Notes: generated from the sequence alone by a model not told the origin. A DNA stretch of 64,000 bases from Arthrobacter sulfonylureivorans (GCA_004000035.1 RJAE01000002.1:310001-374000); one strand, 5' to 3'. Numbered from the stretch's first letter, positions 35,665 to 45,805 are shown. Program-made: numbers and translations.

Positions 35665-37308
35665 ATGAGGGCCGTGACCCACACCACGCCCGCTCCTGCC
35701 GCGGAAGCCCTCCGCGGACGTTGGCTGGAATCGCCGGGTCAGGCCTTCAGCGAGGCAGCGCTGCGGCGCCGCCTGCTGGGTGTCCCGGTGCAGTTCGGCA
35801 TCTGGGCCTGGCTGCTCCCCCTGCTCATCGCCGTCCTTGGCGGAGCGCTCCGCTTCTACCGCTTGGGCGAACCGGGTTCACTGGTGTTCGACGAAACCTA
35901 TTACGTCAAGGACGCCTACTCCTACCTGCAGTCCGGCTATGAACGTGATTGGCCAGACACCGCCAACGACTCCTTCAACGCCGGCCATCCGGACGTGCTG
36001 CTGGATACCCCCGAGTATGTGGTGCACCCGCCCGTCGGCAAGTGGATGATCGCTGCCGGGATGTGGCTCTTTGGGTCCGACAACGCCTTCGGCTGGAGGT
36101 TCGGCGCCGCACTGACCGGCACCCTGTCGATCCTGATCATCGCCCTGATCGCACAAGCACTGTTCAAGTCGACGGCGCTGGGCGGCATCGCCGGTTTATT
36201 GACCGCCATCGACGGCCATCATCTGGTCCACTCCCGGACATCGCTCTTGGACATCTTCCTGATGTTCTGGGTTGTCGCTGCGTTCGGCTGCCTGCTGCTG
36301 GACCGCAGCGACGGACGACGCCGGCTGGCCGCGAAAATCGCTCGGCTCACCGGCTCGTCCGGGGTGCCCCACCCATCGCGGCTGCTGTACGGCCCGTGGG
36401 TACTCTGGCGGCCGTGGCGGCTGGCCGCCGGCGTCTGCCTGGGCCTCGCGGTGGGAACCAAGTGGTCCGCGCTGGCATTCGTCGCGGCGTTCGGTCTCAT
36501 GTGCGTGCTCTGGGATCTCAGCGCGCGCCGGGCCGCGGGCATCACGGAGTGGGTCTCGGCCGGCGTGCTCCGCGACGGTGTCCCCGCGTTCTTCACCATG
36601 ATTCCTGTTGCCGCCTTGACGTATTTGGCATCGTGGACCGGCTGGCTGCGCTCCGACAATGCCTACGACCGGAACTGGGCGGCGTCGAACCCCTCCGACA
36701 GCTGGGGCTGGTTGCCGGATTGGCTGCGTTCCCTGGCCGAGTACCACCGCAGCGCCTACGCCTTCCACAATGGGTTGCATTCGGAGCACCCGTACGAATC
36801 CAACGCCTGGACCTGGCTGTTCATGGGCCGCCCCACGTCGTTCTACTACCATTCCGAAGAAGCCGGCCAGGGCGCTTGCCATGCGGTCACCAGCTGTTCG
36901 GAAGCGGTCACGGCCGTCGGTAATCCGCTGATCTGGTGGGCCGCGGCGGCGTCGTTGCTGGTGCTGCTCTTCTGCTGGGCCGGCCGGCGGGACTGGCGAG
37001 CGGGCGCCCTACTGGCGGGAGTCGCAGCCGGCTACCTGCCCTGGTTCCTCTACCCGGAGCGGACCACGTTCTTCTTCTACGCCATCTCCTTCCAGCCGTT
37101 CCTGGTGCTGGCACTGACCTACACACTCGGGCTGGCGCTGGGCCGGCCGACTGACCCGCCCTGGCGCCGGCGCCAGGGCGTGCTGGTGGTCGGGCTGTTT
37201 GTGGCGGCAGCACTCTTGGTCTCGGCGTTCTTCCTGCCGGTCTGGACCGCAGAGCTGATCGACTACAACCAGTGGCGCTGGCGGATGTGGATGCCGAGCT
37301 GGATTTGA
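35665..37308 (+). CDS. pmt: Polyprenol-phosphate-mannose protein O-mannosyltransferase
   Basis: 547-residue GT39/PMT membrane enzyme that transfers mannose from polyprenyl-phosphate-mannose to Ser/Thr of exported proteins. Around ten transmembrane helices; the first loop has the catalytic Asp-Glu pair in SLVFDETYYVKDAYS and HPPVGKWMIA, and the C-terminal half has the YHSEEAGQGACHAV and SNAWTW segments. ATG 35665 used, GTG 35674 possible. Divergent from rsmI, as for the Mycobacterium homologue. manA, elsewhere in the window, feeds the mannose donor pathway. Confidence 0.94.
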   Translation: MRAVTHTTPAPAAEALRGRWLESPGQAFSEAALRRRLLGVPVQFGIWAWLLPLLIAVLGGALRFYRLGEPGSLVFDETYYVKDAYSYLQSGYERDWPDTANDSFNAGHPDVLLDTPEYVVHPPVGKWMIAAGMWLFGSDNAFGWRFGAALTGTLSILIIALIAQALFKSTALGGIAGLLTAIDGHHLVHSRTSLLDIFLMFWVVAAFGCLLLDRSDGRRRLAAKIARLTGSSGVPHPSRLLYGPWVLWRPWRLAAGVCLGLAVGTKWSALAFVAAFGLMCVLWDLSARRAAGITEWVSAGVLRDGVPAFFTMIPVAALTYLASWTGWLRSDNAYDRNWAASNPSDSWGWLPDWLRSLAEYHRSAYAFHNGLHSEHPYESNAWTWLFMGRPTSFYYHSEEAGQGACHAVTSCSEAVTAVGNPLIWWAAAASLLVLLFCWAGRRDWRAGALLAGVAAGYLPWFLYPERTTFFFYAISFQPFLVLALTYTLGLALGRPTDPPWRRRQGVLVVGLFVAAALLVSAFFLPVWTAELIDYNQWRWRMWMPSWI

Positions 37309-37357
37309 CGCAGGCAAGACAACACGAATTATCGGGGAAGCAGAAAGTGGGCACGAA

Positions 37358-39169
37358 GTGCGCGAAGCGGTAACAGAACTCCTGGCAGCCATGCCGGCCG
37401 GGTCGAACATCACGGACATCCTGGTGGCCCAGCACCAGCGCGATCCGCAACAGGCGCTGTACGCCGTCAAGCGCAACGGCGCGTGGTCCGATGTCTCGGC
37501 AGCCGAACTGCTGGGCGAGGTCACGGCACTGGCCAAGGGCCTCATGGCTTCCGGCATCGACGCCGGAGACACCATCGCGGTGATGTCCAAGACCCGTTTC
37601 GAGTGGACGGTGGTGGATCTGGCGGGCTGGTTCGCCGGCGCCGTCGTAGTCCCCATCTATGAGACGTCCTCCCCGCTTCAGGTGCAGTGGATACTGCAGG
37701 ACTCCGCGGCCACCATGGTGTTCGCGGAGGATGCGGCCAAGGCGGTCGTGGTGCGCCAGGCCATGTCCGGGCTGCCGGCCGAGCTTCCTGTCTACCAGCT
37801 GGATGGGAACGCCGACGGACTGGCCCGGCTGAAGGCGGCCGGATCCGCAGTCACCGACGAAGAACTCGAACTGCGCCGCACTTCCCGCGGCATGCAGGAC
37901 GCGGCCTCCTTGGTCTACACCTCGGGCACCACCGGACGGCCGCGGGGCTGCATCATCAGCCACGGCAACTTCGCGGAACTGGCGGTCAACGTGGTGGAGT
38001 TCCTGCCGGACATTTTGAAGCGTCCGGATGCCAAGTCGCTGATGTTCCTGCCGCTGGCCCACGTTCTGGCCCGGGCGGTGCAGGTGATCTGTCTGGCCGG
38101 CGGAGTGAAGATGGGCCACACCTCCAGCATGGCCGAGCTGATCGAGGACCTGGCCAGCTACCAGCCCACCTTCTTGCTGGTGGTTCCGCGCGTCTTCGAG
38201 AAGGTCTACGCCACCGCCCGCCAAAAGGCTCACGACGGCGGCAAAGGCAGGATCTTCGATGCGGCAGCGCAGGCGGCGGTCGCCTACTCGCAGGCACGCG
38301 ATGCGCAGGCCCGCGGCACCGGCTCCGGGCCCGGCCTGGCGTTGAAGGCCAGGCGTGCCCTGTTCAACAAGCTGGTGTACGGCAAGCTCCGGGCGGCCTT
38401 CGGCGGGCAAGTGGAGTACACCGTCTCCGGTGCATCGGCGCTGAATCCAATGCTGGCGCATTTCTTCACCGGCATCGGCGTGCCCGTGCTGGAAGGCTAC
38501 GGGCTGACCGAGTCCACCGCCCCGGCAGCGGTCAACCTGCCGCGGGCCAACCGGATCGGCACCGTTGGCCTGCCGCTGCCTGGCACCAGCATCAGGATCG
38601 CGGACGACGGTGAAGTCCTGATCAAGGGGGTCGGCATCACCCCCGGATACCACAACAACGAGGCTGCCAATACCGAATTCTTCCGGGACGGTTACTTCTG
38701 CACCGGCGACGTCGGCACATTGGACGACGACGGCTACCTCACCATCACCGGGCGGAAGAAGGATCTGCTGGTGACGGCAGGCGGCAAGAATGTGGCACCC
38801 GGCCCGCTGGAGGACGCGCTGCGCGAGCACCGGCTGGTCTCCCAGGCGGTGGTGGTCGGCGAAGGCCGCCCCTTCATCGGCGCGCTGGTCTCGCTGGATG
38901 AAGAGGGACTCGCCGGCTGGCTCGCCGCGGCCGGCCGCAGCCCGATGGACCTTGCCGCCGCAGCAGAAGATCCGGCGGTGCGGGCCGAGCTGCAGCAAGC
39001 CGTGGACCATGCAAATCGGCTGGTCTCGCGGGCAGAGCAGATTCGGAAGTTCCACGTGCTGCGGCAGGACCTGACGGAAGCTTCCGGACACCTGACGCCG
39101 TCGCTGAAGCTCAAGCGCATGACCGTGCTGGAGGACTTCGCCGGGCAGATCGACGGACTCTACAGCTAG
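37358..39169 (+). CDS. Long-chain acyl-CoA synthetase (FadD15-like)
   Basis: 603-residue AMP-forming ligase. The AMP-binding loop YTSGTTGRPRG, GYGLTESTAPAA, the hinge TGDVGTLDDDGYLTITGRKKDL and the catalytic Lys region near the C-terminus (LTPSLKLKR) are present. It would activate fatty acids to acyl-CoA for lipid synthesis or degradation. GTG 37358 lacks a strong ribosome site but begins the conserved N-terminus. Follows pmt by 49 bp and may be co-transcribed with it. Confidence 0.92.
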   Translation: MREAVTELLAAMPAGSNITDILVAQHQRDPQQALYAVKRNGAWSDVSAAELLGEVTALAKGLMASGIDAGDTIAVMSKTRFEWTVVDLAGWFAGAVVVPIYETSSPLQVQWILQDSAATMVFAEDAAKAVVVRQAMSGLPAELPVYQLDGNADGLARLKAAGSAVTDEELELRRTSRGMQDAASLVYTSGTTGRPRGCIISHGNFAELAVNVVEFLPDILKRPDAKSLMFLPLAHVLARAVQVICLAGGVKMGHTSSMAELIEDLASYQPTFLLVVPRVFEKVYATARQKAHDGGKGRIFDAAAQAAVAYSQARDAQARGTGSGPGLALKARRALFNKLVYGKLRAAFGGQVEYTVSGASALNPMLAHFFTGIGVPVLEGYGLTESTAPAAVNLPRANRIGTVGLPLPGTSIRIADDGEVLIKGVGITPGYHNNEAANTEFFRDGYFCTGDVGTLDDDGYLTITGRKKDLLVTAGGKNVAPGPLEDALREHRLVSQAVVVGEGRPFIGALVSLDEEGLAGWLAAAGRSPMDLAAAAEDPAVRAELQQAVDHANRLVSRAEQIRKFHVLRQDLTEASGHLTPSLKLKRMTVLEDFAGQIDGLYS

Positions 39170-39195
39170 CCGACGGGTGCCGGGCGGCCGCAGCG

Positions 39196-40533
39196 TTACG
39201 CTGTCTGGTCCTTCTCCCGGGCGAGCAGCAGTTCGTGCCTGCGGCGCTGTTCTTCCGCGGCGGCCGCGCTGCGGTTCCGCCGTCCGCGCGTCGGCCAGGT
39301 CAGTGCCAGCACCAGCGAGGAAACCATCAGTACCAGCAGGGCAATGACAATTCCGGAGTCCATCCAGAACTGCGCCGGGAATAGCCGGATCAACGTATCG
39401 TCCACGTAGAAGGTCCAGGTGCCGTCGGCAAAAAAGATCCGGTGGAAGTCAGTGAAGAATTGTTGCCAGTTGAGCGCGCCCAGGACGCCCAGCACGAGGA
39501 CCAGGATCAGCGTCGCCGCCGAACCGGCGAACAAGCCGCGCCGGACACCGCCGTGGTAGCGGCGGGCCAGGTAGACCACACAAACCACGGCCAGGATCAG
39601 CATGGCCGCTCCGGCAATCATGGTCGCGAGGAATACGCCCTTCACGTCGGCCATGTGGCTGACTTCAGAGTCCAGGAAAAGGCTGCCGCCATTCGGGCCG
39701 GTGAGGTCGCCCAGATATCGCGGGCCAGCGAAATTGAGCAGGTAGTCCACCGCATAGGAACCGTATGTCATCCGGTCATCTGTGCTGAAGCCGAAGCTGT
39801 CCGCCGGGAAACCGGGGCGGTGGTATTCGACCCACAGAAACAGCGGCGTGGCCACCAGCCGGATAGCCCCGATGATCAGCAGCAGCGGGAACAGCGCGGC
39901 CAGCACCACTTGCAGGATGCGACCGGCCAACGGCTTGGCATTTACTGCCTCCTCGCGCGCTGTGGTGCGGCGCACCACCTCCGAGCGGGGCGGACGGACC
40001 GAGAGCGCGCTGGTCGCCGGGTTCGCGTCGCCGCCGTCGGCGGGCGTGGCCGACCCGGCGGGCGGCGCCGGTGGTGCGGCTGGCACCGGTTTCCGGACGG
40101 GCTGCTCCGCGCGGTCCGTGCCGGCGGAGCTGCTGCCAGCAGGGCCGAGGCTGGCGGTGCCTAAGCCGGCCGGGGCTGTGCGCGCACCGGTGCCGTCCCT
40201 CGCGATCCCTTCGCCAGACGCCGCACCGGTATGGGCAGCGGCCGGCTGGGGCCGGTCGGGGCTGGGCGCAGCAGCCAAAGGTGTTGGTTCGGTTCCGGCA
40301 CCATCCGGGGCACCGCCGTCGGCCGCCGTCCCGCCGCCCTGCCGCACGGCGCTCAGATCAGGCAGCCGGCTGGGACGCCGCATGGGAAGGGGGTTGGCTC
40401 CGTCCCGAAAGCGGCCGTTGGCGGCAGGTACCGGGGGTGCGGGAGCCCGCTCTGGCTCAACGCCGGTGGCCTCTCCGGGCACTGTCCGGGCTCTGCGTCC
40501 GTCTCCGCCGGGGATTGTCTGTTCGACTGCCAC
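39196..40533 (-). CDS. TIGR01906/DUF1461 family membrane protein
   Basis: 445-residue protein with a ~200-residue low-complexity, Ala/Pro/Gly-rich cytoplasmic N-terminus, then the DUF1461 membrane domain: helices at ILQVVLAALFPLLLIIGAIRLV, GVFLATMIAGAAMLILAVVCVVYL, LFAGSAATLILVLVLGVLGAL and GIVIALLVLMVSSLVLALTW, with the extracytoplasmic DVKGVF and FHRIFFADGTW segments typical of the family. GTG 40533 has AGAGG upstream. Function unknown. The long disordered N-terminus is unusual compared with Firmicute members. Confidence 0.88.
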   Translation of the reverse strand: MAVEQTIPGGDGRRARTVPGEATGVEPERAPAPPVPAANGRFRDGANPLPMRRPSRLPDLSAVRQGGGTAADGGAPDGAGTEPTPLAAAPSPDRPQPAAAHTGAASGEGIARDGTGARTAPAGLGTASLGPAGSSSAGTDRAEQPVRKPVPAAPPAPPAGSATPADGGDANPATSALSVRPPRSEVVRRTTAREEAVNAKPLAGRILQVVLAALFPLLLIIGAIRLVATPLFLWVEYHRPGFPADSFGFSTDDRMTYGSYAVDYLLNFAGPRYLGDLTGPNGGSLFLDSEVSHMADVKGVFLATMIAGAAMLILAVVCVVYLARRYHGGVRRGLFAGSAATLILVLVLGVLGALNWQQFFTDFHRIFFADGTWTFYVDDTLIRLFPAQFWMDSGIVIALLVLMVSSLVLALTWPTRGRRNRSAAAAEEQRRRHELLLAREKDQTA

Positions 40534-40633
40534 GTCCGTCGCCTCTTTCTGTACCGCTGGCCTCTCTGGTTATGAGACTACCGCTGGCCGGCGACGCTTC
40601 GCGGTTGCCACCCCGGGCGCGGCCGCCCGGCTT

Positions 40634-41632
40634 CTAGACGGTAACGGCGGTCTCCCCGGCGTCGAACCGGCCCAAGTCGCCGCGCTCCCCCGCCAGGTAG
40701 GCCCGCCGGCCCAGCACCAGTGTGTAGGCCCAGTACGCCGCCAGCACCAGGGCACCGATGCCCAGCCGCAGCCAGTCCGGCAATGGGCTGGGCGTCACGA
40801 AGCCCTCCACCAGGCCGGAGATGAAGAGCACCAGGACCAGCCCCAGGGCCACGGTGATCAGCGACCGGCCTTCCCGGGCCAGCGATGCCGTGCGGGTCAG
40901 CCGTCCGGGCGAGACCCAGGACCAGAAGATCCGCAGGCCGGCCGCGCTGGCGATGAAGATCGCGGTTATTTCCATCAACCCGTGCGGCAGGATGTAGAGG
41001 AAGAAAACGTCCAGCTGGTCGTAGGCCGCCATCATTCCGCCGGCCATGCCGACGCCTTGGGCGTTCATGAACAGGATGTACGGCACCCACAGCCCGGTGA
41101 CGCCGAAGGCCACTGCCTGCGCGGCGATCCAGGCGTTGTTCGTCCAGACCATGCCGGCGAACGAGGCATTGGGGTTTTCCGAGTAGTAGTTGACGAAGTC
41201 TTCCTCCACGTACTTCCGGATTTCCTCGTCCGAACCTATCGCCTTGATGACGTCGGGGTTCCCCGCAACCCAGGCGCCGAACAGCCACGCGACCAGGATG
41301 AACACGGCACCGATGATTACGGTAAGCCACCGCAGCCGGTAGAACGCGGCGGGCAAAGACAGCACAAAGAATTCGGCAACGTCGCGGGCGAAATTGGAGC
41401 GGGCGCCGGTGAAGCGGGTGCGGGCGCGGGACAGCCGGGTGGAGAGGGCCGCCGACAGCTGGCCTTCGGCCGCCACCGAGCGGATCATCGACAGGTGGGT
41501 CGAGGTGCGCCGGTAGAGCACCAGCAGTTCATCCGCCTCGGCGCCGGTGAGCCTGCGCTTGGCGCTCAGTTCGTCCAGCCGCTTCCAATCGTGCTGGTGC
41601 ACAGCGGTGAAGGCATCGATATCCACACCCAT
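40634..41632 (-). CDS. SpoIIM-like stage II sporulation protein M family
   Basis: 332-residue integral membrane protein with an N-terminal helical domain (WKRLDELSAKRRLTGAEADELLVLYRRTSTHLSMIRS) and about six transmembrane helices typical of the SpoIIM/DUF95 family in non-sporulating actinobacteria. It is divergent from an RDD protein gene, and such genes usually cluster with moxR-DUF58; in this genome those lie ~10 kb away. Possible role in envelope remodelling, not established. Confidence 0.91.
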   Translation of the reverse strand: MGVDIDAFTAVHQHDWKRLDELSAKRRLTGAEADELLVLYRRTSTHLSMIRSVAAEGQLSAALSTRLSRARTRFTGARSNFARDVAEFFVLSLPAAFYRLRWLTVIIGAVFILVAWLFGAWVAGNPDVIKAIGSDEEIRKYVEEDFVNYYSENPNASFAGMVWTNNAWIAAQAVAFGVTGLWVPYILFMNAQGVGMAGGMMAAYDQLDVFFLYILPHGLMEITAIFIASAAGLRIFWSWVSPGRLTRTASLAREGRSLITVALGLVLVLFISGLVEGFVTPSPLPDWLRLGIGALVLAAYWAYTLVLGRRAYLAGERGDLGRFDAGETAVTV

Positions 41633-41738
41633 AGCCTATCCGGAGCGGGACCTGGGCAAGGGTCCGGACGGCGGCTGACCGGCGCCCGGATCGATAGAGT
41701 GGAACCAGGCGGCACGGGCCGCCCGGGAAAGGGGTCCG

Positions 41739-42542
41739 ATGAGCAACGTCATCACCGGCGAGGCTGTAGTCCTGGAGCTGCGGCCGGCGTCATTCGGGGT
41801 CCGCGCGCTCAGCTCGATGATCGATGTGCTGACCAACGTGGCCCTGCTGATTGCCACCTTCGTGCTGCTGGCAGAAACCCTGGATGTCGGCTTCGACGCC
41901 GCCGCCGCCAGGGCGCTGGCCATCACGGTGGTGTTGTTTTTCCTGGTGATTGTGCCCGTTGCCGTCGAAACACTGACCCGCGGCAAGTCGCTCGGCCGCT
42001 GGATCATGGGGCTGCGCATTGTTCGTGACGACGGCGGTGCCATCCGGTTCCGGCATGCGTTCATCCGTGGGCTGCTGGCGGTCTTCGAACTGTACTTGCT
42101 GCTGGGTTCGGTGGCCTTCATGGCGGCCCTGTTCAATGACCGGTCCAAGCGGCTGGGCGATCTCCTGGCCGGCACCTATAGCATGCGGGAGCGCGTCGGG
42201 GTCATGCCGAAGGTCCTGCCGGACATTCCCCCGCAGCTGGCGCCGTGGGTGAAACTGGCGGATATGGGCCGGCTGCCGGAACCGCTGGCGCGCAGGACTG
42301 TGCAGTTCCTGTCCCAAGCGCCCAAGATGATCCCGGCCTCCCGGGCCAAGCTGGCCACGGCCCTGGCCAATGAGGCCTCCGGCTATGTCTCTCCCCCGCC
42401 GCCCGCGGGAACTCCGCCGGAAATGTACTTGCTGGCGGTGATGGCCGAGCGGCGCGAACGCGACTTTTCCCGGCTGTCCCGGCAGCACGACCGCGCCGTC
42501 CAGCGCGGCGCCCGGCTGCATTCCCTGCCGTTCCAGGACTAG
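41739..42542 (+). CDS. RDD family membrane protein
   Basis: 267 residues. The RDD domain occupies residues ~10-150, with the eponymous residues in SFGVRALSSMIDVL and GLRIVRDDGG and three transmembrane helices (VALLIATFVLLAETL, ALAITVVLFFLVIVPVAVETL, LLAVFELYLLLGSVAFMAALF). A hydrophilic cytoplasmic tail follows. ATG 41739 follows AAAGGGG. Some RDD proteins act as antiporters; no function can be given here. Pairs with the divergent SpoIIM-like gene across 106 bp. Confidence 0.9.
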   Translation: MSNVITGEAVVLELRPASFGVRALSSMIDVLTNVALLIATFVLLAETLDVGFDAAAARALAITVVLFFLVIVPVAVETLTRGKSLGRWIMGLRIVRDDGGAIRFRHAFIRGLLAVFELYLLLGSVAFMAALFNDRSKRLGDLLAGTYSMRERVGVMPKVLPDIPPQLAPWVKLADMGRLPEPLARRTVQFLSQAPKMIPASRAKLATALANEASGYVSPPPPAGTPPEMYLLAVMAERRERDFSRLSRQHDRAVQRGARLHSLPFQD

Positions 42543-42862
42543 CGCTCCAAGACCAGGAACGCCGGACCGGTAGCTGAAGTACGGCGGCTTGGCCGCCCGG
42601 GTAGCGCCCGGCACCAGTCATGGATGAGCTGTGCGCGAACGCTCGGCGCCACATTGGAGCCGGCCAAGGGACCCTGCCACCGCAACTGAGCCTATTAGGT
42701 GCCACTTCTGCCGTAGCCGCGGACTTACGGCGCGGTTTCCTGAGGCACTGTGGCGTATAACGCACGCGAGATCCGCATCGATCCTGCTCGCAGAGTCCCG
42801 CGCGGAGTGTTTTGTTCCACCCGCCGAATCCTGCGCGCAGAGAGTCCCTCCGGAAGTTCCGC
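42543..42862. other. Intergenic region with an imperfect direct repeat
   Basis: 320 bp between RDD and the L,D-transpeptidase 3' end; no supported gene on either strand. It carries an imperfect direct repeat of ~26 bp beginning ATCCTGC(T/G)CGCAGAG at 42781 and 42828. Origin unknown. Confidence 0.4.
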
Positions 42863-44107
42863 CTAGCCCTTGTCTTGCGAGGTCCAGGTCTTCCAGTCCA
42901 CGTTCCAGTCGCCGTAACCGTCCGTCGGGTCCAGGAAACCGCCATCGGTGTTGCGGATATCCACAATGTCGCCGGTGCGCATCGTCTCGTAGAAGTACCG
43001 TGCGCCGGCCTCGGACATGCCCACGCAGCCGTGCGAAATGTTGCGCACGCCCAGCGCTGAGGGGTCCAGCGCGGTGTGGACGAATTCGCCGCTGTTGCTG
43101 AGCCTGCTGGCGTACTTGGCGTTGAACGGCTCGTACCAGTCGGGATCGCCGGGCTTGAGCCCGATGCTGCGCGGGTTGAACGGCAGCGACTTGTGCATGT
43201 CCATGATCGGGTGGATTCCCTTGCTGGACGGCCAGTTGGCGTCGCCCAGAGTGACCGGGAAGGTCTGCGCCAGCTGGCCGCCCACGTAGATCTTCATGGT
43301 CTTGGTCTTGTTGTCGACGATGGCCCGGCGGTCATCAAGAATGTTGACGGTGATCTTCTCGTCGTTCATTCCGATCATCTTGTTGCCGAACTCCACGCCG
43401 AAGAGTTTCATGTCCACGGTGACCGTGCTGTTAGGCGCCCAGTACTTGGCCGCCCGGAAGCGGGCCTTGGTGTCCGAGTACCAGTAGAACTCGCCCTTTT
43501 GTCCGGCGGAGGTGGTGATCTTGATGGCCTCCTCCACCTTCTTTTTGTTCAGCACGGGCTCGCTGAAGTTGAACTCCAGCGGCTGCGCGATGCCCACGTG
43601 CTGGCCGTCCAGCGGGTACATCCAACCGTCGGCCTGGTTGGGCGCCAGCACCGTGGTGAAGCTCTGCTGCTTGGCGGTTTCGGCTCCGGCGCTGTCCACC
43701 AGCGTGTAGCTGAAGTCGTACTTGGTCAAGAAGTCCAGCCGTTGAGTGGCTTTCCAGACGCTGCCGTCCGCGGACAGTTCGCCGGCAACAGGTTCGCCGC
43801 CCTCCGCCGGGGCCAGCACCACATCTTTGATGGAGGCGTTCTTGGCGGTGATGGTGGGGACGGTGGCCGGGTTGACCTCCACGGCCTTATCCTTCGGGTT
43901 GACACCGACCGACATCGCCTTGGCGATCGGCTCCGAGAAGCCCGGGCGCTCGGCGGGTGCGACGGCCAGCATGCGTCCGAGTTGCGCGGCAAAGGTAGGC
44001 GACGCCACGGTGGCTGCGGTGACGGCTGCCGCGGCAGCCACCAGCACGCCGATGATGCACAGCAGCGCAATCTTCAGGCCCTTGCGCTTCTTTTTTTCCT
44101 CAGTCAT
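42863..44107 (-). CDS. L,D-transpeptidase with Ig-like domains
   Basis: 414-residue envelope enzyme forming 3-3 cross-links or attaching proteins to peptidoglycan. A basic N-terminus and one transmembrane anchor (IALLCIIGVLVAAAAAVTAATV) lead to two Ig-like domains (~60-260, Big_10-like) and a C-terminal YkuD domain with the catalytic SHGCVGMS motif. The frame opens at 44269, but ATG 44107 (MTEEKKKRKGLK) gives the anchor its normal position. Matches Mycobacterium LdtMt2-type architecture. Confidence 0.93.
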   Translation of the reverse strand: MTEEKKKRKGLKIALLCIIGVLVAAAAAVTAATVASPTFAAQLGRMLAVAPAERPGFSEPIAKAMSVGVNPKDKAVEVNPATVPTITAKNASIKDVVLAPAEGGEPVAGELSADGSVWKATQRLDFLTKYDFSYTLVDSAGAETAKQQSFTTVLAPNQADGWMYPLDGQHVGIAQPLEFNFSEPVLNKKKVEEAIKITTSAGQKGEFYWYSDTKARFRAAKYWAPNSTVTVDMKLFGVEFGNKMIGMNDEKITVNILDDRRAIVDNKTKTMKIYVGGQLAQTFPVTLGDANWPSSKGIHPIMDMHKSLPFNPRSIGLKPGDPDWYEPFNAKYASRLSNSGEFVHTALDPSALGVRNISHGCVGMSEAGARYFYETMRTGDIVDIRNTDGGFLDPTDGYGDWNVDWKTWTSQDKG

Positions 44108-44255
44108 CCCAACCCAAACTCGAGACCTCACGGCATGTTGCGCGCCGCCCGGGCACAGCATGGCCCTGCTTCCATGGTAGGTCGCCCGGCGGCTTGCGCC
44201 GGGCCATGGCGCGGCGCGGCCGTCCAACAATCCGGTAACCATCCCGGGGACGCCG

Positions 44256-44289
44256 ACGGCGATGGGCACCGCCAGGTGCCCATCGCCGT
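44256..44289 (-). terminator. 15-bp perfect hairpin after ahcY
   Basis: ACGGCGATGGGCACC (44256-44270) and GGTGCCCATCGCCGT (44275-44289) pair perfectly around GCCA, 17 bp past the ahcY stop. No U-tract. Probably terminates the Trm112-ahcY transcript before the transpeptidase gene. Confidence 0.65.
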
Positions 44290-44305
44290 GTTGATTATTT
44301 CGGGA

Positions 44306-45805
44306 TCAGTAGCGGTAGTGGTCCGGCTTGTACGGTCCGGCCACGTCCACGCCCAGATACTCGGCCTGTTCCTTGGTCAGTTCGGAGAGTTCGACGCCGA
44401 GCGCGTCCAGGTGCAGCCGGGCGACCTTCTCGTCCAGCACCTTCGGCAGCACGTAGACCTGCTTGGCGTACTCGGGCTCGCCGGTGGCCGACCCCTCGGC
44501 CGGCTTGCCGTGCTTCGTGAACAGTTCAATCTGCGCAATGGTCTGGTTCGCGAAGGAGTTGCTCATCACAAACGACGGGTGGCCGGTGGCATTGCCCAGG
44601 TTCAGCAGCCGGCCCTCGGACAGCACGATGATGGAGCGTTCGGCGTCGGAGCCGGCTTCGAAGACCCATTCGTGGACCTGCGGCTTGATCTCCACCTTCT
44701 GCACGCCCGCGACCTTGGCCAGTCCGGCCATATCGATTTCGTTGTCGAAGTGGCCGATGTTGCCGACGATGGCCTTGTCCCGCATCCTCACCATGTCGGA
44801 CGCCATGATGACGTCCTTGTTGCCGGTGGTGGTGATGAAGATGTGGCCCTCGCCCACCACCTTGTCCAAGGTGGTGACCTGGTAGCCGTCCATCGCTGCC
44901 TGCAGGGCACAGATCGGGTCAATCTCGGTGACCACAACGCGGGCGCCCTGGCCGCGCAGCGCCTCGGCTGCACCCTTGCCGACGTCGCCGTAGCCGCACA
45001 CAACGGCCGTCTTGCCGCCCATCAGCACGTCCGTGGCGCGGTTGATCCCGTCCGGCAGCGAGTGGCGGATGCCGTACTTGTTGTCAAACTTGGACTTGGT
45101 GACCGCGTCGTTGACGTTGATCGCCGGGAACAGCAGCTGGCCTTGCTCGGCCAGCTGGTAGAGGCGGTGCACACCGGTGGTGGTTTCTTCGGTGACGCCG
45201 CGGATGCCGGCGGCCACCCGGGTGAACTTCTGCGGATCCTTGGCCAGCGAAGCGCGCAGCACATCCAGGATGATGCTGAACTCGTGCGGGTCCTCGGCGG
45301 ACGCCGACGGCACCGCGCCTGCGGCCTCGAATTCCACGCCCTTGTGCAGCAGCAGGGTGGCATCGCCGCCGTCGTCCAAGATCATGTTGGGCCCCAGCGC
45401 GGGGTTTTCAGCAGCACCGGGCCAGGTCAGGATCTGCTCGGCCGTCCACCAGTATTCTTCGAGCGTTTCGCCTTTCCATGCGAAGACCGGCACACCCTGC
45501 GGGTCTTCCGGCGTGCCCTTGCCCACGACGATGGCGGCGGCGGCCTCGTCCTGGGTGGAGAAGATGTTGCAGGATGCCCAGCGGACCTCGGCGCCCAGCG
45601 CGGTCAGGGTTTCGATCAAGACTGCAGTCTGCACGGTCATGTGCAGCGAACCGGCGATCCTGGCGCCGGCCAGCGGCTGGCTTTCGCCAAACTCTTCGCG
45701 CAGCGCCATCAGGCCCGGCATTTCGTGCTCCGCCAGGCGGATCTGGTGCCGGCCGGCGGCAGCCAGTGAGAGGTCCTTGACCTTGAAATCGATCGTCACA
45801 GTCAT
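44306..45805 (-). CDS. ahcY: Adenosylhomocysteinase
   Basis: Hydrolyses S-adenosylhomocysteine to adenosine and homocysteine, keeping SAM-dependent methylation going. 499 aa, the long bacterial type. Present are [14 protein letters not shown], the NAD-binding [28 protein letters not shown], the conserved [11 protein letters not shown], and the C-terminal KPDHYRY. ATG 45805 is used, although AGGAG lies only one base away from it; a GTG two codons on (45799) would have ideal spacing. The Trm112-like stop overlaps this ribosome site. Confidence 0.95.
   Translation of the reverse strand: MTVTIDFKVKDLSLAAAGRHQIRLAEHEMPGLMALREEFGESQPLAGARIAGSLHMTVQTAVLIETLTALGAEVRWASCNIFSTQDEAAAAIVVGKGTPEDPQGVPVFAWKGETLEEYWWTAEQILTWPGAAENPALGPNMILDDGGDATLLLHKGVEFEAAGAVPSASAEDPHEFSIILDVLRASLAKDPQKFTRVAAGIRGVTEETTTGVHRLYQLAEQGQLLFPAINVNDAVTKSKFDNKYGIRHSLPDGINRATDVLMGGKTAVVCGYGDVGKGAAEALRGQGARVVVTEIDPICALQAAMDGYQVTTLDKVVGEGHIFITTTGNKDVIMASDMVRMRDKAIVGNIGHFDNEIDMAGLAKVAGVQKVEIKPQVHEWVFEAGSDAERSIIVLSEGRLLNLGNATGHPSFVMSNSFANQTIAQIELFTKHGKPAEGSATGEPEYAKQVYVLPKVLDEKVARLHLDALGVELSELTKEQAEYLGVDVAGPYKPDHYRY

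Noticed and set aside
40570-40633. Terminator between SpoIIM-like and DUF1461 genes
   Set aside because: GC-rich, but no clean stem of more than a few base pairs was found.
42781-42854. Direct repeat as a CRISPR or attachment site
   Set aside because: Only two imperfect copies, 47 bp apart, with no cas, integrase or tRNA nearby.
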